Below are positions 7,978-15,675 of a stretch of 22,196 nt of DNA, in pieces. Each line of letters opens with the position of its first letter. Within the stretch, counting starts at the first letter, position 1. Source of the DNA: Gammaproteobacteria bacterium UBA7310. GTDB lineage: Bacteria; Pseudomonadota; Gammaproteobacteria; Pseudomonadales; Ketobacteraceae. Made by a program: the position numbers and the translations under genes. The notes below the pieces were generated by a model. It was not told the origin of the DNA. It did not search any database and worked only from the letters and a program-made list of their open reading frames with translations. The DNA lies in contig DKQK01000070.1 of NCBI GenBank assembly GCA_002471665.1, forward strand, positions 7,805 to 30,000, read 5' to 3'.

Positions 7978-9450
7978 TCAGCGCCGTCGCCAGTTCTGAT
8001 ATTTTTCCACCCAGCGCAGCAGCCATTCCGGTTTATGTGCTTTTTTCCATTCTCCGGCGGCGTATTTATTGGCTTCATTCATGGTGGGATAGATATGAAT
8101 CGTACCCAGGATCTTATTCAGCCCCAGACCGTGTTTCATCGCCAGCACGTATTCTGCTATCAGATCCCCCGCATGCTGCCCCACGATGGTCACCCCCAGG
8201 ATTTTATCCTTACCGGGTTTGGTGAGCACTTTCACAAAGCCGTAAGCTTCCTCATCGGTGATGGCCCGGTCCAGATCATCAATGCCGTAACAACTCACCT
8301 CATAGGCAATGTTGTTTGCTTTGGCCTCCAGCTCATTCAAGCCCACCCTGGCCACTTCCGGCTGGGTAAAGGTCGCCCAGGGAATCACCGAGTAATCCGC
8401 CTTGAATTTCTTCAAATGACCAAACAAGCCATTCACTGAGGCATACCAGGCTTGATGAGCGGCGGTGTGGGTAAACTGATAGGGGCCCGCCACATCGCCG
8501 CAAGCCAGTATGTGTTTATGGTTGGGCACCCGCAGATAGGCATCGGTTTTAATGGTGCGATTACTGTTGAGGGCGATGCCCAGTTCCTCCAAGCCCAAAC
8601 CATCGGTGTTGGCGGTACGGCCCACGGCCACCAGAATTTCATCACAGTGCACCGCCACCCGCTTGCCTTTGTGCTCGCAAATCACCACTTTGTCCCGGGC
8701 ATAACGGTCCACCCCCACGACCTTGTGATTGGTGAGCACCTGGATTCCTTCCTGGGTGAAATTGGCGGTCACCAGCGCAGACACCTCCTCATCCTCGCGC
8801 ATCAAGATGCGGGGCAGCATTTCAATCTGGGTGACCTCCACCCCCAGGCGGGAAAAGGCCTGCGACAGCTCCGAACCGATGGGGCCGCCCCCCAGCACCG
8901 CTAAACGCCTGGGCTTTTCCCTCAGTTCCCAAACCGTATCGGAGGTTAAAAAGCCGGTATTGGCCAACCCGGGTATGGGCGGAATCGCCGGGCGGGCGCC
9001 GGTGGCAATGACAATGCTGCGGGCGGTGAGGGTTTGCCCGTTCACCTCCACTTCCCAAGGGCTTTTCAGGCGGGCATAGCCCTGCACACACTCCACCCCC
9101 AGCCCGGTGTAGCGGGCCACCGAATCGTGGGGTTCGATGGCCCGGATATTACGCTGCACTTTTTCCATCACATCGGCAAAGTCAAACTCGGGAGTCACCG
9201 ACTTCAAACCAAATTCCCGCGCCCGGCTCATGTCATGCAAAACCCCGGCGGTGCGCAACAGGCTTTTGCTGGGCACACAACCGGTATTCAGGCAATCCCC
9301 TCCCATACGATGACCTTCGATCAGGGTGACTTTGGCTTTCACCATGGCGGCAATATAGGAGGTCACCAGGCCGGCGGCACCGGCACCGATCACCACCATA
9401 TTGCGGTCAAAGGATTTTGGTTTCTTATAGTCATTCATATCGCCACTCAT
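7978..9450 (-). CDS. Mercuric-reductase-like pyridine nucleotide-disulfide oxidoreductase (FAD)
   Basis: This 490-residue flavoprotein belongs to the dihydrolipoamide dehydrogenase/glutathione reductase/MerA superfamily. It has FAD motif GAGAAG (22-27), the redox disulfide GGDCLNTGCVPSK (Cys53, Cys58), NAD(P)H motif VLGGGPIGSE, the second FAD motif ILACGDVAGPYQFTHTA and the dimer-interface motif HIYPTMNEA, equivalent to HxHPT. There is no N-terminal heavy-metal domain and no C-terminal Cys pair, so true mercuric reductase activity is unlikely and its substrate is unknown. The frame stays open upstream to 9660, but that part overlaps the preceding gene and reads as non-protein. The ATG at 9450 has AGAGG just before it. 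It starts 8 bases after the TVP38-like gene, a pairing I recall from many bacteria. Confidence 0.9.
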   Translation of the reverse strand: MSGDMNDYKKPKSFDRNMVVIGAGAAGLVTSYIAAMVKAKVTLIEGHRMGGDCLNTGCVPSKSLLRTAGVLHDMSRAREFGLKSVTPEFDFADVMEKVQRNIRAIEPHDSVARYTGLGVECVQGYARLKSPWEVEVNGQTLTARSIVIATGARPAIPPIPGLANTGFLTSDTVWELREKPRRLAVLGGGPIGSELSQAFSRLGVEVTQIEMLPRILMREDEEVSALVTANFTQEGIQVLTNHKVVGVDRYARDKVVICEHKGKRVAVHCDEILVAVGRTANTDGLGLEELGIALNSNRTIKTDAYLRVPNHKHILACGDVAGPYQFTHTAAHQAWYASVNGLFGHLKKFKADYSVIPWATFTQPEVARVGLNELEAKANNIAYEVSCYGIDDLDRAITDEEAYGFVKVLTKPGKDKILGVTIVGQHAGDLIAEYVLAMKHGLGLNKILGTIHIYPTMNEANKYAAGEWKKAHKPEWLLRWVEKYQNWRRR

Positions 9451-9458
9451 GTTGCCTC

Positions 9459-10142
9459 TCACGCTGTCCGTCGCGCCCTGATACCATTGATGAGTTTTTT
9501 GGCCACCAGCGGCAATATCCCCAGGGCCACGAACGACAGGATCAAATCCAGCGATAGAATGCCCTGCATGGACTCCAGCTGGCTGAGCTGAGTGCCGGCA
9601 TTCACATACACCACCGTTCCCGCCAGCATGCCCAGCTGGCTGATCCAGTAAAATTGCCACACCTTGATCGGCGTCAGAGCCATCACGATGTTAATCAGAA
9701 AGAACGGAAACGCCGGAATCAAACGCAGGCTGAACAAATAGAACCCGCCCTCCTCCTCAATACCCTTGTTGATGGTGTGCAACTGCTGGGCAAAGCGCGC
9801 CTGCACCCAATCCCGCGCAATGTAACGGGCAATGATGAAGGCCAGGGTGGCGCCAATGGTGCTGGCAAAGGATACCAGGATGGTACCGTATACCACCCCG
9901 AACAATGCCCCCGCCGCCAGGGTCATCACCGCTGCGCCGGGCAGGGACAACGCGGTCACCAACACATACACTGCGAAAAAGATAAACGCCACGGTAAACG
10001 GGTTTTCCTGCAATGCCTGCTGCCAGGCCGCCTGCTGGGATTGAATGTAGTAAAATGAAAAGTACTGGTGCAGATCAAACACAAACCAGGCGCCGGTCAC
10101 CACCGTGATCAGCACAAGCAAAATGACAACTTTCTTCAGCAT
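9459..10142 (-). CDS. TVP38/TMEM64 family membrane protein (VTT/DedA superfamily)
   Basis: From the ATG at 10142 (GAGGG 5 bases upstream) the protein has 227 residues and about six hydrophobic segments. The VTT core is recognisable: SLPGAAVMTLAAGALFG (~66-82), a Gly-rich helix followed by ARYIARDWV, the re-entrant segment RLIPAFPFFLIN and YVNAGTQL near the end. VTT/DedA proteins are inner-membrane proteins tied to lipid scrambling and membrane homeostasis, and the role of the TVP38 branch in bacteria is not settled. A longer frame up to 10226 is open but lacks a ribosome binding site and enters the hemB promoter region. The flavoprotein gene follows after 8 bases, so the two are probably co-transcribed and may cooperate at the membrane. 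Confidence 0.9.
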   Translation of the reverse strand: MLKKVVILLVLITVVTGAWFVFDLHQYFSFYYIQSQQAAWQQALQENPFTVAFIFFAVYVLVTALSLPGAAVMTLAAGALFGVVYGTILVSFASTIGATLAFIIARYIARDWVQARFAQQLHTINKGIEEEGGFYLFSLRLIPAFPFFLINIVMALTPIKVWQFYWISQLGMLAGTVVYVNAGTQLSQLESMQGILSLDLILSFVALGILPLVAKKLINGIRARRTA

Positions 10143-10190
10143 AATTCCCTCAGTAATCGCCCCCGGACTCCATTGGGCGCAATGTGCATT

Positions 10191-10220
10191 CTGACGTACT
10201 CCCCCGAAAACGGGTATGAT
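10191..10220 (+). promoter_or_regulatory. Candidate sigma-70 promoter of hemB
   Basis: CTGACG (10191-10196) and TATGAT (10215-10220) are separated by 18 bases and would start transcription near 10227, about 25 bases before the hemB ATG. The -10 box matches five of six consensus bases and the -35 four of six. The segment lies in the 109-base region shared with the divergent TVP38-like gene. Confidence 0.45.
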
Positions 10221-10251
10221 ATCCACTCAGCAAAAGTGAAAAGGTTACAAC

Positions 10252-11265
10252 ATGACAGGCAAAACTCTAAATCGGGGCCCGTTTCCTGCCACCCGCATGC
10301 GTCGCATGCGACGCCAGGATTTCAGTCGGCGCCTGATGCGGGAAACCAGCTTGACCCCGGCGGATCTGATTTACCCCATGTTTATACTGGAAGGTTCAGG
10401 CCAACGCGAGCCTATTCCCTCCATGCCCGGAATTGAACGGGTCTCCCTGGATCTGTTACAGCAGGAAAGCAAACACCTCGCCAGCCTCGGTGTTCCTGCC
10501 ATTGCCCTGTTTCCGGTGACAGCACAGGACAAAAAATCCCTCGATGCCAAAGAGGCATACAATCCCGATGGCCTGGCCCAGCGTGCCATCAAGGCCATCA
10601 AAGACGCCGCCCCGGAAATGGGCGTGATCACGGATGTGGCACTGGATCCGTTCACCACCCATGGCCAGGACGGTATCATTGACGATGCGGGCTACGTGCT
10701 TAATGACATTACCGTTGAAACACTGATCCGGCAGGCCCAGTCCCACGCCGAAGCCGGGGCGGATGTGGTGGCCCCCTCCGACATGATGGACGGTCGGATC
10801 GGTGCAATTCGTAAGCAATTAGAGGCCTCTGGTCATATTAATGTCTGCATTTTGGCCTATTCTGCTAAATATGCCTCCAGTTATTACGGGCCTTTCCGGG
10901 ACGCGGTGGGTTCCGCCTCCAACCTGAAGGGTGGCAACAAGTTCACTTACCAGATGGACCCGGCCAACCGCCAGGAAGCCCTGCACGAGGTGGCATTGGA
11001 TCTGCAGGAAGGTGCCGATATGGTGATGATCAAGCCCGGCATGCCCTACCTGGACATCGTGCGGGAGGTCAAAGATCAATTTGGCGCTCCCACTTTTGTG
11101 TACCAGGTCAGCGGTGAATACGCCATGCACATGGCAGCCTTCCAGAATGGCTGGCTGAACCGGGATGCGGTCACGCTGGAGTCATTAAACTGTATTAAAC
11201 GAGCGGGTGCCGATGGCATCCTCACCTATTTTGCCAAGTACGCTGCTGAACTGCTAAACCGCTGA
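10252..11265 (+). CDS. hemB: Porphobilinogen synthase (delta-aminolevulinic acid dehydratase)
   Basis: The enzyme condenses two 5-aminolevulinate molecules into porphobilinogen, the second step of the C5 tetrapyrrole pathway leading to haem. The 337 residues match the family throughout. The two active-site lysines are Lys206 (AYSAKYAS) and the Schiff-base Lys261 (MIKPGMPYLD). The metal loop DVALDPFTTHGQDG has Asp residues where zinc enzymes have cysteines, which indicates a magnesium-type enzyme as in Pseudomonas. The N-terminus RGPFPATRMRRMRR is also Pseudomonas-like. The ATG follows AAAGG by 7-8 bases. ppk1 begins 7 bases after the stop codon, implying an operon. Haem demand from the P450 is a loose functional link at most. 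Confidence 0.97.
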   Translation: MTGKTLNRGPFPATRMRRMRRQDFSRRLMRETSLTPADLIYPMFILEGSGQREPIPSMPGIERVSLDLLQQESKHLASLGVPAIALFPVTAQDKKSLDAKEAYNPDGLAQRAIKAIKDAAPEMGVITDVALDPFTTHGQDGIIDDAGYVLNDITVETLIRQAQSHAEAGADVVAPSDMMDGRIGAIRKQLEASGHINVCILAYSAKYASSYYGPFRDAVGSASNLKGGNKFTYQMDPANRQEALHEVALDLQEGADMVMIKPGMPYLDIVREVKDQFGAPTFVYQVSGEYAMHMAAFQNGWLNRDAVTLESLNCIKRAGADGILTYFAKYAAELLNR

Positions 11266-11272
11266 GTCCACT

Positions 11273-13399
11273 ATGACCACACAATCAACCGTCACCACCG
11301 ACCCTAACGATGCAACCCCGGATACCCTGGAACCCCAGATTGACCTGGGGGACAGTGCCTATTACTGCAACCGCTACATCAGCTTGCTGGAGTTCAATCT
11401 GCGGGTGCTGGCGCAGGCCGAGGATGTGGAACTGCCGTTAATGGAGCGGTTGAAATTCCTGCTGATCTTCAGCAGCAATATGGATGAGTTTTTCGAAGTC
11501 CGCCTGGCGGGCCTGCAACGGGATATCGCCTTCAACCAGGCCCGCCCGGAAGCCGATGGCATGCACCCCAAAGATGTACTGAAGCTCATCAGTGACATGT
11601 GTCATGCGGCCATTGAGCGCCAGTATCACCTGCTCAACGATGACTTGCTGCCCCTGCTGGCGCAGGAAAACATTCATTTTATTGCCCGCGACAGCTGGTC
11701 GGCCGCGCAAGTGAAATGGATCAAACACTACTTCCGCCAACAGGTGGCCCCGGTGCTGACCCCCATCGGCCTGGACCTGGCGCACCCGTTTCCCCGGCTG
11801 GTGAACAAAAGTCTCAATTTTCTGGTGACTCTGGAAGGAAACGACGCCTTTGGCCGCAAACTGGGTATGGCGGTGGTACCGGCCCCCAAATCCCTGCCCC
11901 GCATTATTCGCATGCCCGATGACGTGTGCGAGAGCGGCGACAATTTTATCTTTCTATCGTCCATCATCCACTATCATGCCGGCTATCTGTTTCCGGGTAT
12001 GAAATCCACCGGCTGCTATCAATTCCGACTGACCCGCAATTCGGACCTGTTCCTGGATGAAGAGAAGGTGGAGGATCTGTCCACCGCGCTGCGGGGCGAA
12101 CTGTATTCCCGCCGTTACGGTGAAGAAGTTCGCCTGGAAGTGGCAGACAATATGCCCGATGAGCTGATCGAGTTTCTGCTTAATAAGTTCGGCCTGGACG
12201 AGACGCAGCTGTACCGGGTGAATGGCCCGGTCAATCTGACACGGATGATGTCGGTGCTGGATGTGGCCCGCACCCATCACGAATTTCCCTCGTTCAAACC
12301 CAAACTGCCCGGTGACCTGCAGCGCAGTGATCGCATGTTCGCCGCCATCACCAGTGGCGACATTCTGCTGAACCATCCTTACGAATCCTTCCAGCCGGTG
12401 ATTTATTTTCTCAAACAGGCTTCCCGCGATCCCGACGTGGTGGCCATCAAGCAGACCCTGTACCGCACCGGCACCAACTCCGACATTCTGGACCTGCTGG
12501 TGGAAGCTGCCCGCAACGGCAAGGAAGTGACCGCCGTGGTGGAGCTGCGGGCGCGCTTTGATGAGGAAAGCAATCTGGAAATCGCGGCTCGATTGCAGGA
12601 AGCCGGGGTGGTCGTGGTGTACGGCATTGTGGGCCACAAAACCCACGCCAAGATGATGCTGGTGGTACGGCGCGAAGGCGCCAAGCTGAAGCGCTACGTG
12701 CATCTGGGCACCGGAAATTACCACGCCGGCAACGCCCGCCTGTATTCCGACTACAGCCTGCTGACCTGCAACGAGGAACTGGCCGAAGACGTACACAAAA
12801 TATTTCAGGAACTGACCGGAATGGGCCGGCCGGCACAGTTGCGGCACCTGTACCATTCACCCTTCACCCTGCAACAGGAACTGCTGATTCAGCACATCAA
12901 GCAGGAACGGGACAACGCGCTCAATGGCTTACCCGCAAAAATTATATTCAAATGCAATTCCCTGACCGAAAAGGAAATCATCGAGGAGCTGTACCGCGCC
13001 TCGCAGGCGGGGGTGGAAGTCAAACTCATTGTGCGCGGCATGTGCTGCCTGCGCCCGGGGATTGCCGGTGTTTCGGAAAATATTGAAGTGCGCTCCATCG
13101 TCGGGCGCTTTCTGGAACACACACGGTTGTACTATTTCCACCAAAACGGCGAGTACAGCATCTATCTGGCCAGCGCGGATCTGATGGAGCGCAACCTTTA
13201 CCGGCGGGTGGAAATCAGCTTCCCCATTCTGGACGACAAACTCCGGGCCCGCACCTACAAGGAAGGTTTGGAAATTTATCTGAAAGACAATTGCCAGGCC
13301 TGGATCATGAACTCCGATGGCAGCTACACCCGCCTGCAACCGCAGGAAGGGGAAGAACGAATTTCGGCACAGCACTATCTGGTTGAAAAACTGGGATAA
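11273..13399 (+). CDS. ppk1: Polyphosphate kinase 1
   Basis: PPK1 reversibly transfers the ATP gamma-phosphate onto inorganic polyphosphate. The 708 residues contain the N domain (YCNRYISLLEFNLRVLAQA, SSNMDEFFEVR), the head domain and the two phospholipase-D-like catalytic domains. The HxK motif THAKMM places the likely phospho-accepting histidine at His458, equivalent to E. coli His435. The second conserved histidine is His616 in FLEHTRLYYF (E. coli His592). HLGTGNYHAGNARLYSDYSL and the ATP-contacting VAIKQTLYRTG are also intact. The first ~30 residues are a Thr/Asp-rich extension without domain similarity. It has little ribosome binding site of its own and is probably translationally coupled to hemB, 7 bases upstream. 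ppx lies beyond the next gene, on the opposite strand. Confidence 0.97.
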   Translation: MTTQSTVTTDPNDATPDTLEPQIDLGDSAYYCNRYISLLEFNLRVLAQAEDVELPLMERLKFLLIFSSNMDEFFEVRLAGLQRDIAFNQARPEADGMHPKDVLKLISDMCHAAIERQYHLLNDDLLPLLAQENIHFIARDSWSAAQVKWIKHYFRQQVAPVLTPIGLDLAHPFPRLVNKSLNFLVTLEGNDAFGRKLGMAVVPAPKSLPRIIRMPDDVCESGDNFIFLSSIIHYHAGYLFPGMKSTGCYQFRLTRNSDLFLDEEKVEDLSTALRGELYSRRYGEEVRLEVADNMPDELIEFLLNKFGLDETQLYRVNGPVNLTRMMSVLDVARTHHEFPSFKPKLPGDLQRSDRMFAAITSGDILLNHPYESFQPVIYFLKQASRDPDVVAIKQTLYRTGTNSDILDLLVEAARNGKEVTAVVELRARFDEESNLEIAARLQEAGVVVVYGIVGHKTHAKMMLVVRREGAKLKRYVHLGTGNYHAGNARLYSDYSLLTCNEELAEDVHKIFQELTGMGRPAQLRHLYHSPFTLQQELLIQHIKQERDNALNGLPAKIIFKCNSLTEKEIIEELYRASQAGVEVKLIVRGMCCLRPGIAGVSENIEVRSIVGRFLEHTRLYYFHQNGEYSIYLASADLMERNLYRRVEISFPILDDKLRARTYKEGLEIYLKDNCQAWIMNSDGSYTRLQPQEGEERISAQHYLVEKLG

Positions 13400-13421
13400 A
13401 TCCACGCTTTGCGCCTACCCC

Positions 13422-13439
13422 GGCCTGCCTCGGCAGGCC
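13422..13439. terminator. Short GC-rich hairpin after ppk1, possible terminator
   Basis: GGCCTGC and GCAGGCC form a perfect 7-bp stem with a CTCG tetraloop, 22 bases after the ppk1 stop codon. No T-run follows, so it may be a Rho-dependent 3' end or a stabilising hairpin rather than an intrinsic terminator. The rest of the 176-base gap before the next gene shows only its AAGGA ribosome binding site. Confidence 0.35.
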
Positions 13440-13575
13440 ACTTCAAAGCACCCGGCTTAATCTTCTTCGGCAGCGACGGCATTACCAAATATTGATCTGG
13501 GTTGCACACAGCAGCCAGCGGGCCCGATACAATCAATAAATCGTCTGCATAGCATGCCCAGTCAAGGAAAGCCCA

Positions 13576-15645
13576 ATGAAAACCGTCATCAGCATCAGCC
13601 TGGAAAGCTCGGATCACGACTATGAATTCGAGACCGAGTTTCTCGGCCAGACTTTTCGTATCCAACGCATCGGGGTGGATAAAGATACCAAGCAGGCAGA
13701 GCTGCTGATCCGGCAATGGCAATACAAAGCCGATGCCATCGCCCTGGAAGGATTGCGCGATCACCAACGGGTGGGCACCTTTGAACTGCAACAAAAGCTG
13801 ATCAAACACCTGGAAAGCGCCAGCCAGAACATTCCCGTGACCAGCGGCACCCGCTTACGTGAAATACTGCAGGAATGGGCCATACGCCATACGCAAAACA
13901 CCCAGAAGGGCTATTTCAACAACAGTAACGTACTGCTGTTCAGCGGCATGAATCATTACCGCACCGCCCGCGTGCTGACCGAATTCAGCGAAAACCTGCG
14001 CTTTGCCGATCCGGTCCTGCAGCTTGGGATACCCAAGTTCCTGTCCTCTTTTGATGCCCTGGAACTGTTTGCCAAAGGCAGCCATCAGATTTTGCGCTGG
14101 AGCCCTCCCCATGTACTTTCCCCCAGCGTGGCGCCCATCAAGGAATGGAATCACTACATCATGCGCAAAGCCATGCACAAGGCAGACGTGGTGGTGGCGT
14201 TTTATGAAGAACTGGAACGCTACGGACTGGAAGAACTGGCCGGTAAAACGGTCATTACCTCATCGGTTTCCGAAGCCCGCCTGCAGGCTCTGCGTGACAA
14301 AGGCGTGCACATGGTGCTGGATTACTCACCACAGCCGTTTGCGGAGCAAACCATCAGCATTGTGGTGCTGGAAGCCATGATCATGGCAACGGTAGCAACG
14401 CAGGGCGGACAGGTAACCGATGATGATCTGGTGGAGATCATTGCGGACCTGGAACTGGAACCCCGCACCCTTTACCCCAACGGCTTTAAACGCACCAGCC
14501 GGTTTGCCTTTGTGATTCACCCCCTGTCGCAACAATATTTTCGCAACGCCAAGCCATTGGACCTGGTGTCCAAGGTCTCACCCCCGCTGGTCATGAACAC
14601 TCTGGAGCGCATCATTGCCTATGCACCGCCGTTTGTGTATTCACGGGTAACCGGCGTGCAATCACCCACCGGTGCCGAAGCCGAAGGCTGGCTGATCACC
14701 GTAGGCGGCACCCCCAGGGAGATCATGTCCCACAGCCCGGAATTCACCTATCGCCGCTTACTGGCCGCAGCGGACATGGCCAAAAAACTGGGCGCACAGA
14801 TCATGGGCCTGGGTGCGTTCACCAAGGTGGTGGGCGATGCCGGCGTCACCGTGGCGAAACGGGCTCCCCTGCCCATCACCACAGGCAACAGCTACAGCGC
14901 GTCCGGTGCGCTGTGGGCCGCCCATGATGCGGTTCAAAAACTGGGCCTGGTGAGCGTGGGCCCCAGCGGCAAAATGGCGGGCAAAGCGATGGTGGTGGGC
15001 GCCACCGGTGCCATTGGGTCGGTGTGTGCCCGCCTGCTGGCCAAAGCCGCAGACGAAATCTACCTGGTGGCACCGGAACCGGCCAAGCTGTTGGCCCTGA
15101 AAGAAGACATTGAACAGGAAACACCCGGAGCACAGGTGCATGTGACCGCCAAAACCGAAAAATACCTGGGTGACATGGACATGATCGTGACGGCCACCTC
15201 CGGTGCCGGCAAAAAAATTCTCGACATCATGCGGGTGAAACCCGGTTGCGTGATTACCGACGTTGCCCGCCCCCTGGACATTCCCCCCCAGGATGTGGCC
15301 AAGCGTCCGGATGTTCTGGTGATCGAATCCGGTGAGATCCGCCTGCCGGGAACCGTACACATGAAAGACATCGGCCTGCCCAAAAATGTCGTCTATGCCT
15401 GCCTGGCGGAAACCATAGTATTGGCACTGGAAGGCCGCTTTGAGAACTTCACCCTGGGCCGAAATATTGAATGGGAGAAAGTGCGCGAAATCTACAAGCT
15501 CGGCTTGAAACACGGCATGCAACTGGCCTCCATCTCCGGTGTCAACGGTGTCTACACGGAGGAGGACCTGGCACGGGTACGCACGCTGGCCCTGGATAAG
15601 CGGCCGGAGCTGAAGGCACTGCAACAGCAGGCAACCCTGCACTGA
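13576..15645 (+). CDS. Two-part protein: unknown N-terminal region fused to an acyl-ACP-reductase-like (AAR) dehydrogenase
   Basis: Residues ~306-675 follow cyanobacterial long-chain acyl-ACP reductase (AAR), also listed as predicted amino acid dehydrogenase, from end to end. They include a HPLSQ start (His315), the GLGAFTKVV and ITTGNSYS (434-441) segments, the NADPH motif GATGAIGS (475-482), and YACLAETIVLALEG with Cys609. That cysteine lines up with the one that carries the acyl thioester in Synechococcus AAR (FACFAEAMLLEFEG). The ending TLGRNIEW...KHGMQLASI also fits. An aldehyde-forming reduction of a fatty acyl thioester is therefore plausible but unproven. Residues 1-305 have no domain I can name and look like mixed alpha/beta without membrane segments. 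AAR itself has ~340 residues, so this protein is twice as long. An AAGGA site lies 8 bases before the ATG. No aldehyde-deformylating oxygenase gene is nearby. It converges on ppx with a 30-base gap. Confidence 0.82.
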   Translation: MKTVISISLESSDHDYEFETEFLGQTFRIQRIGVDKDTKQAELLIRQWQYKADAIALEGLRDHQRVGTFELQQKLIKHLESASQNIPVTSGTRLREILQEWAIRHTQNTQKGYFNNSNVLLFSGMNHYRTARVLTEFSENLRFADPVLQLGIPKFLSSFDALELFAKGSHQILRWSPPHVLSPSVAPIKEWNHYIMRKAMHKADVVVAFYEELERYGLEELAGKTVITSSVSEARLQALRDKGVHMVLDYSPQPFAEQTISIVVLEAMIMATVATQGGQVTDDDLVEIIADLELEPRTLYPNGFKRTSRFAFVIHPLSQQYFRNAKPLDLVSKVSPPLVMNTLERIIAYAPPFVYSRVTGVQSPTGAEAEGWLITVGGTPREIMSHSPEFTYRRLLAAADMAKKLGAQIMGLGAFTKVVGDAGVTVAKRAPLPITTGNSYSASGALWAAHDAVQKLGLVSVGPSGKMAGKAMVVGATGAIGSVCARLLAKAADEIYLVAPEPAKLLALKEDIEQETPGAQVHVTAKTEKYLGDMDMIVTATSGAGKKILDIMRVKPGCVITDVARPLDIPPQDVAKRPDVLVIESGEIRLPGTVHMKDIGLPKNVVYACLAETIVLALEGRFENFTLGRNIEWEKVREIYKLGLKHGMQLASISGVNGVYTEEDLARVRTLALDKRPELKALQQQATLH

Positions 15646-15675
15646 CCACCACCCACGGCGGCAGTCAAAAGCAGC

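Noticed and set aside
9451..9660. N-terminal extension of the flavoprotein up to 9660
   Set aside because: It overlaps the TVP38-like coding region in another frame, and AGAGG precedes the ATG at 9450, where the FAD motif begins at a normal distance.
11954..12856. Long minus-strand open frame inside ppk1
   Set aside because: Antisense shadow of a GC-rich conserved gene, with His/Gln/Val-rich low-information protein and no ribosome binding site.
14758..15642. Long minus-strand open frame inside the AAR-like gene
   Set aside because: The sense strand carries recognisable catalytic motifs. The antisense product is Gly/His/Phe-rich with no domain.
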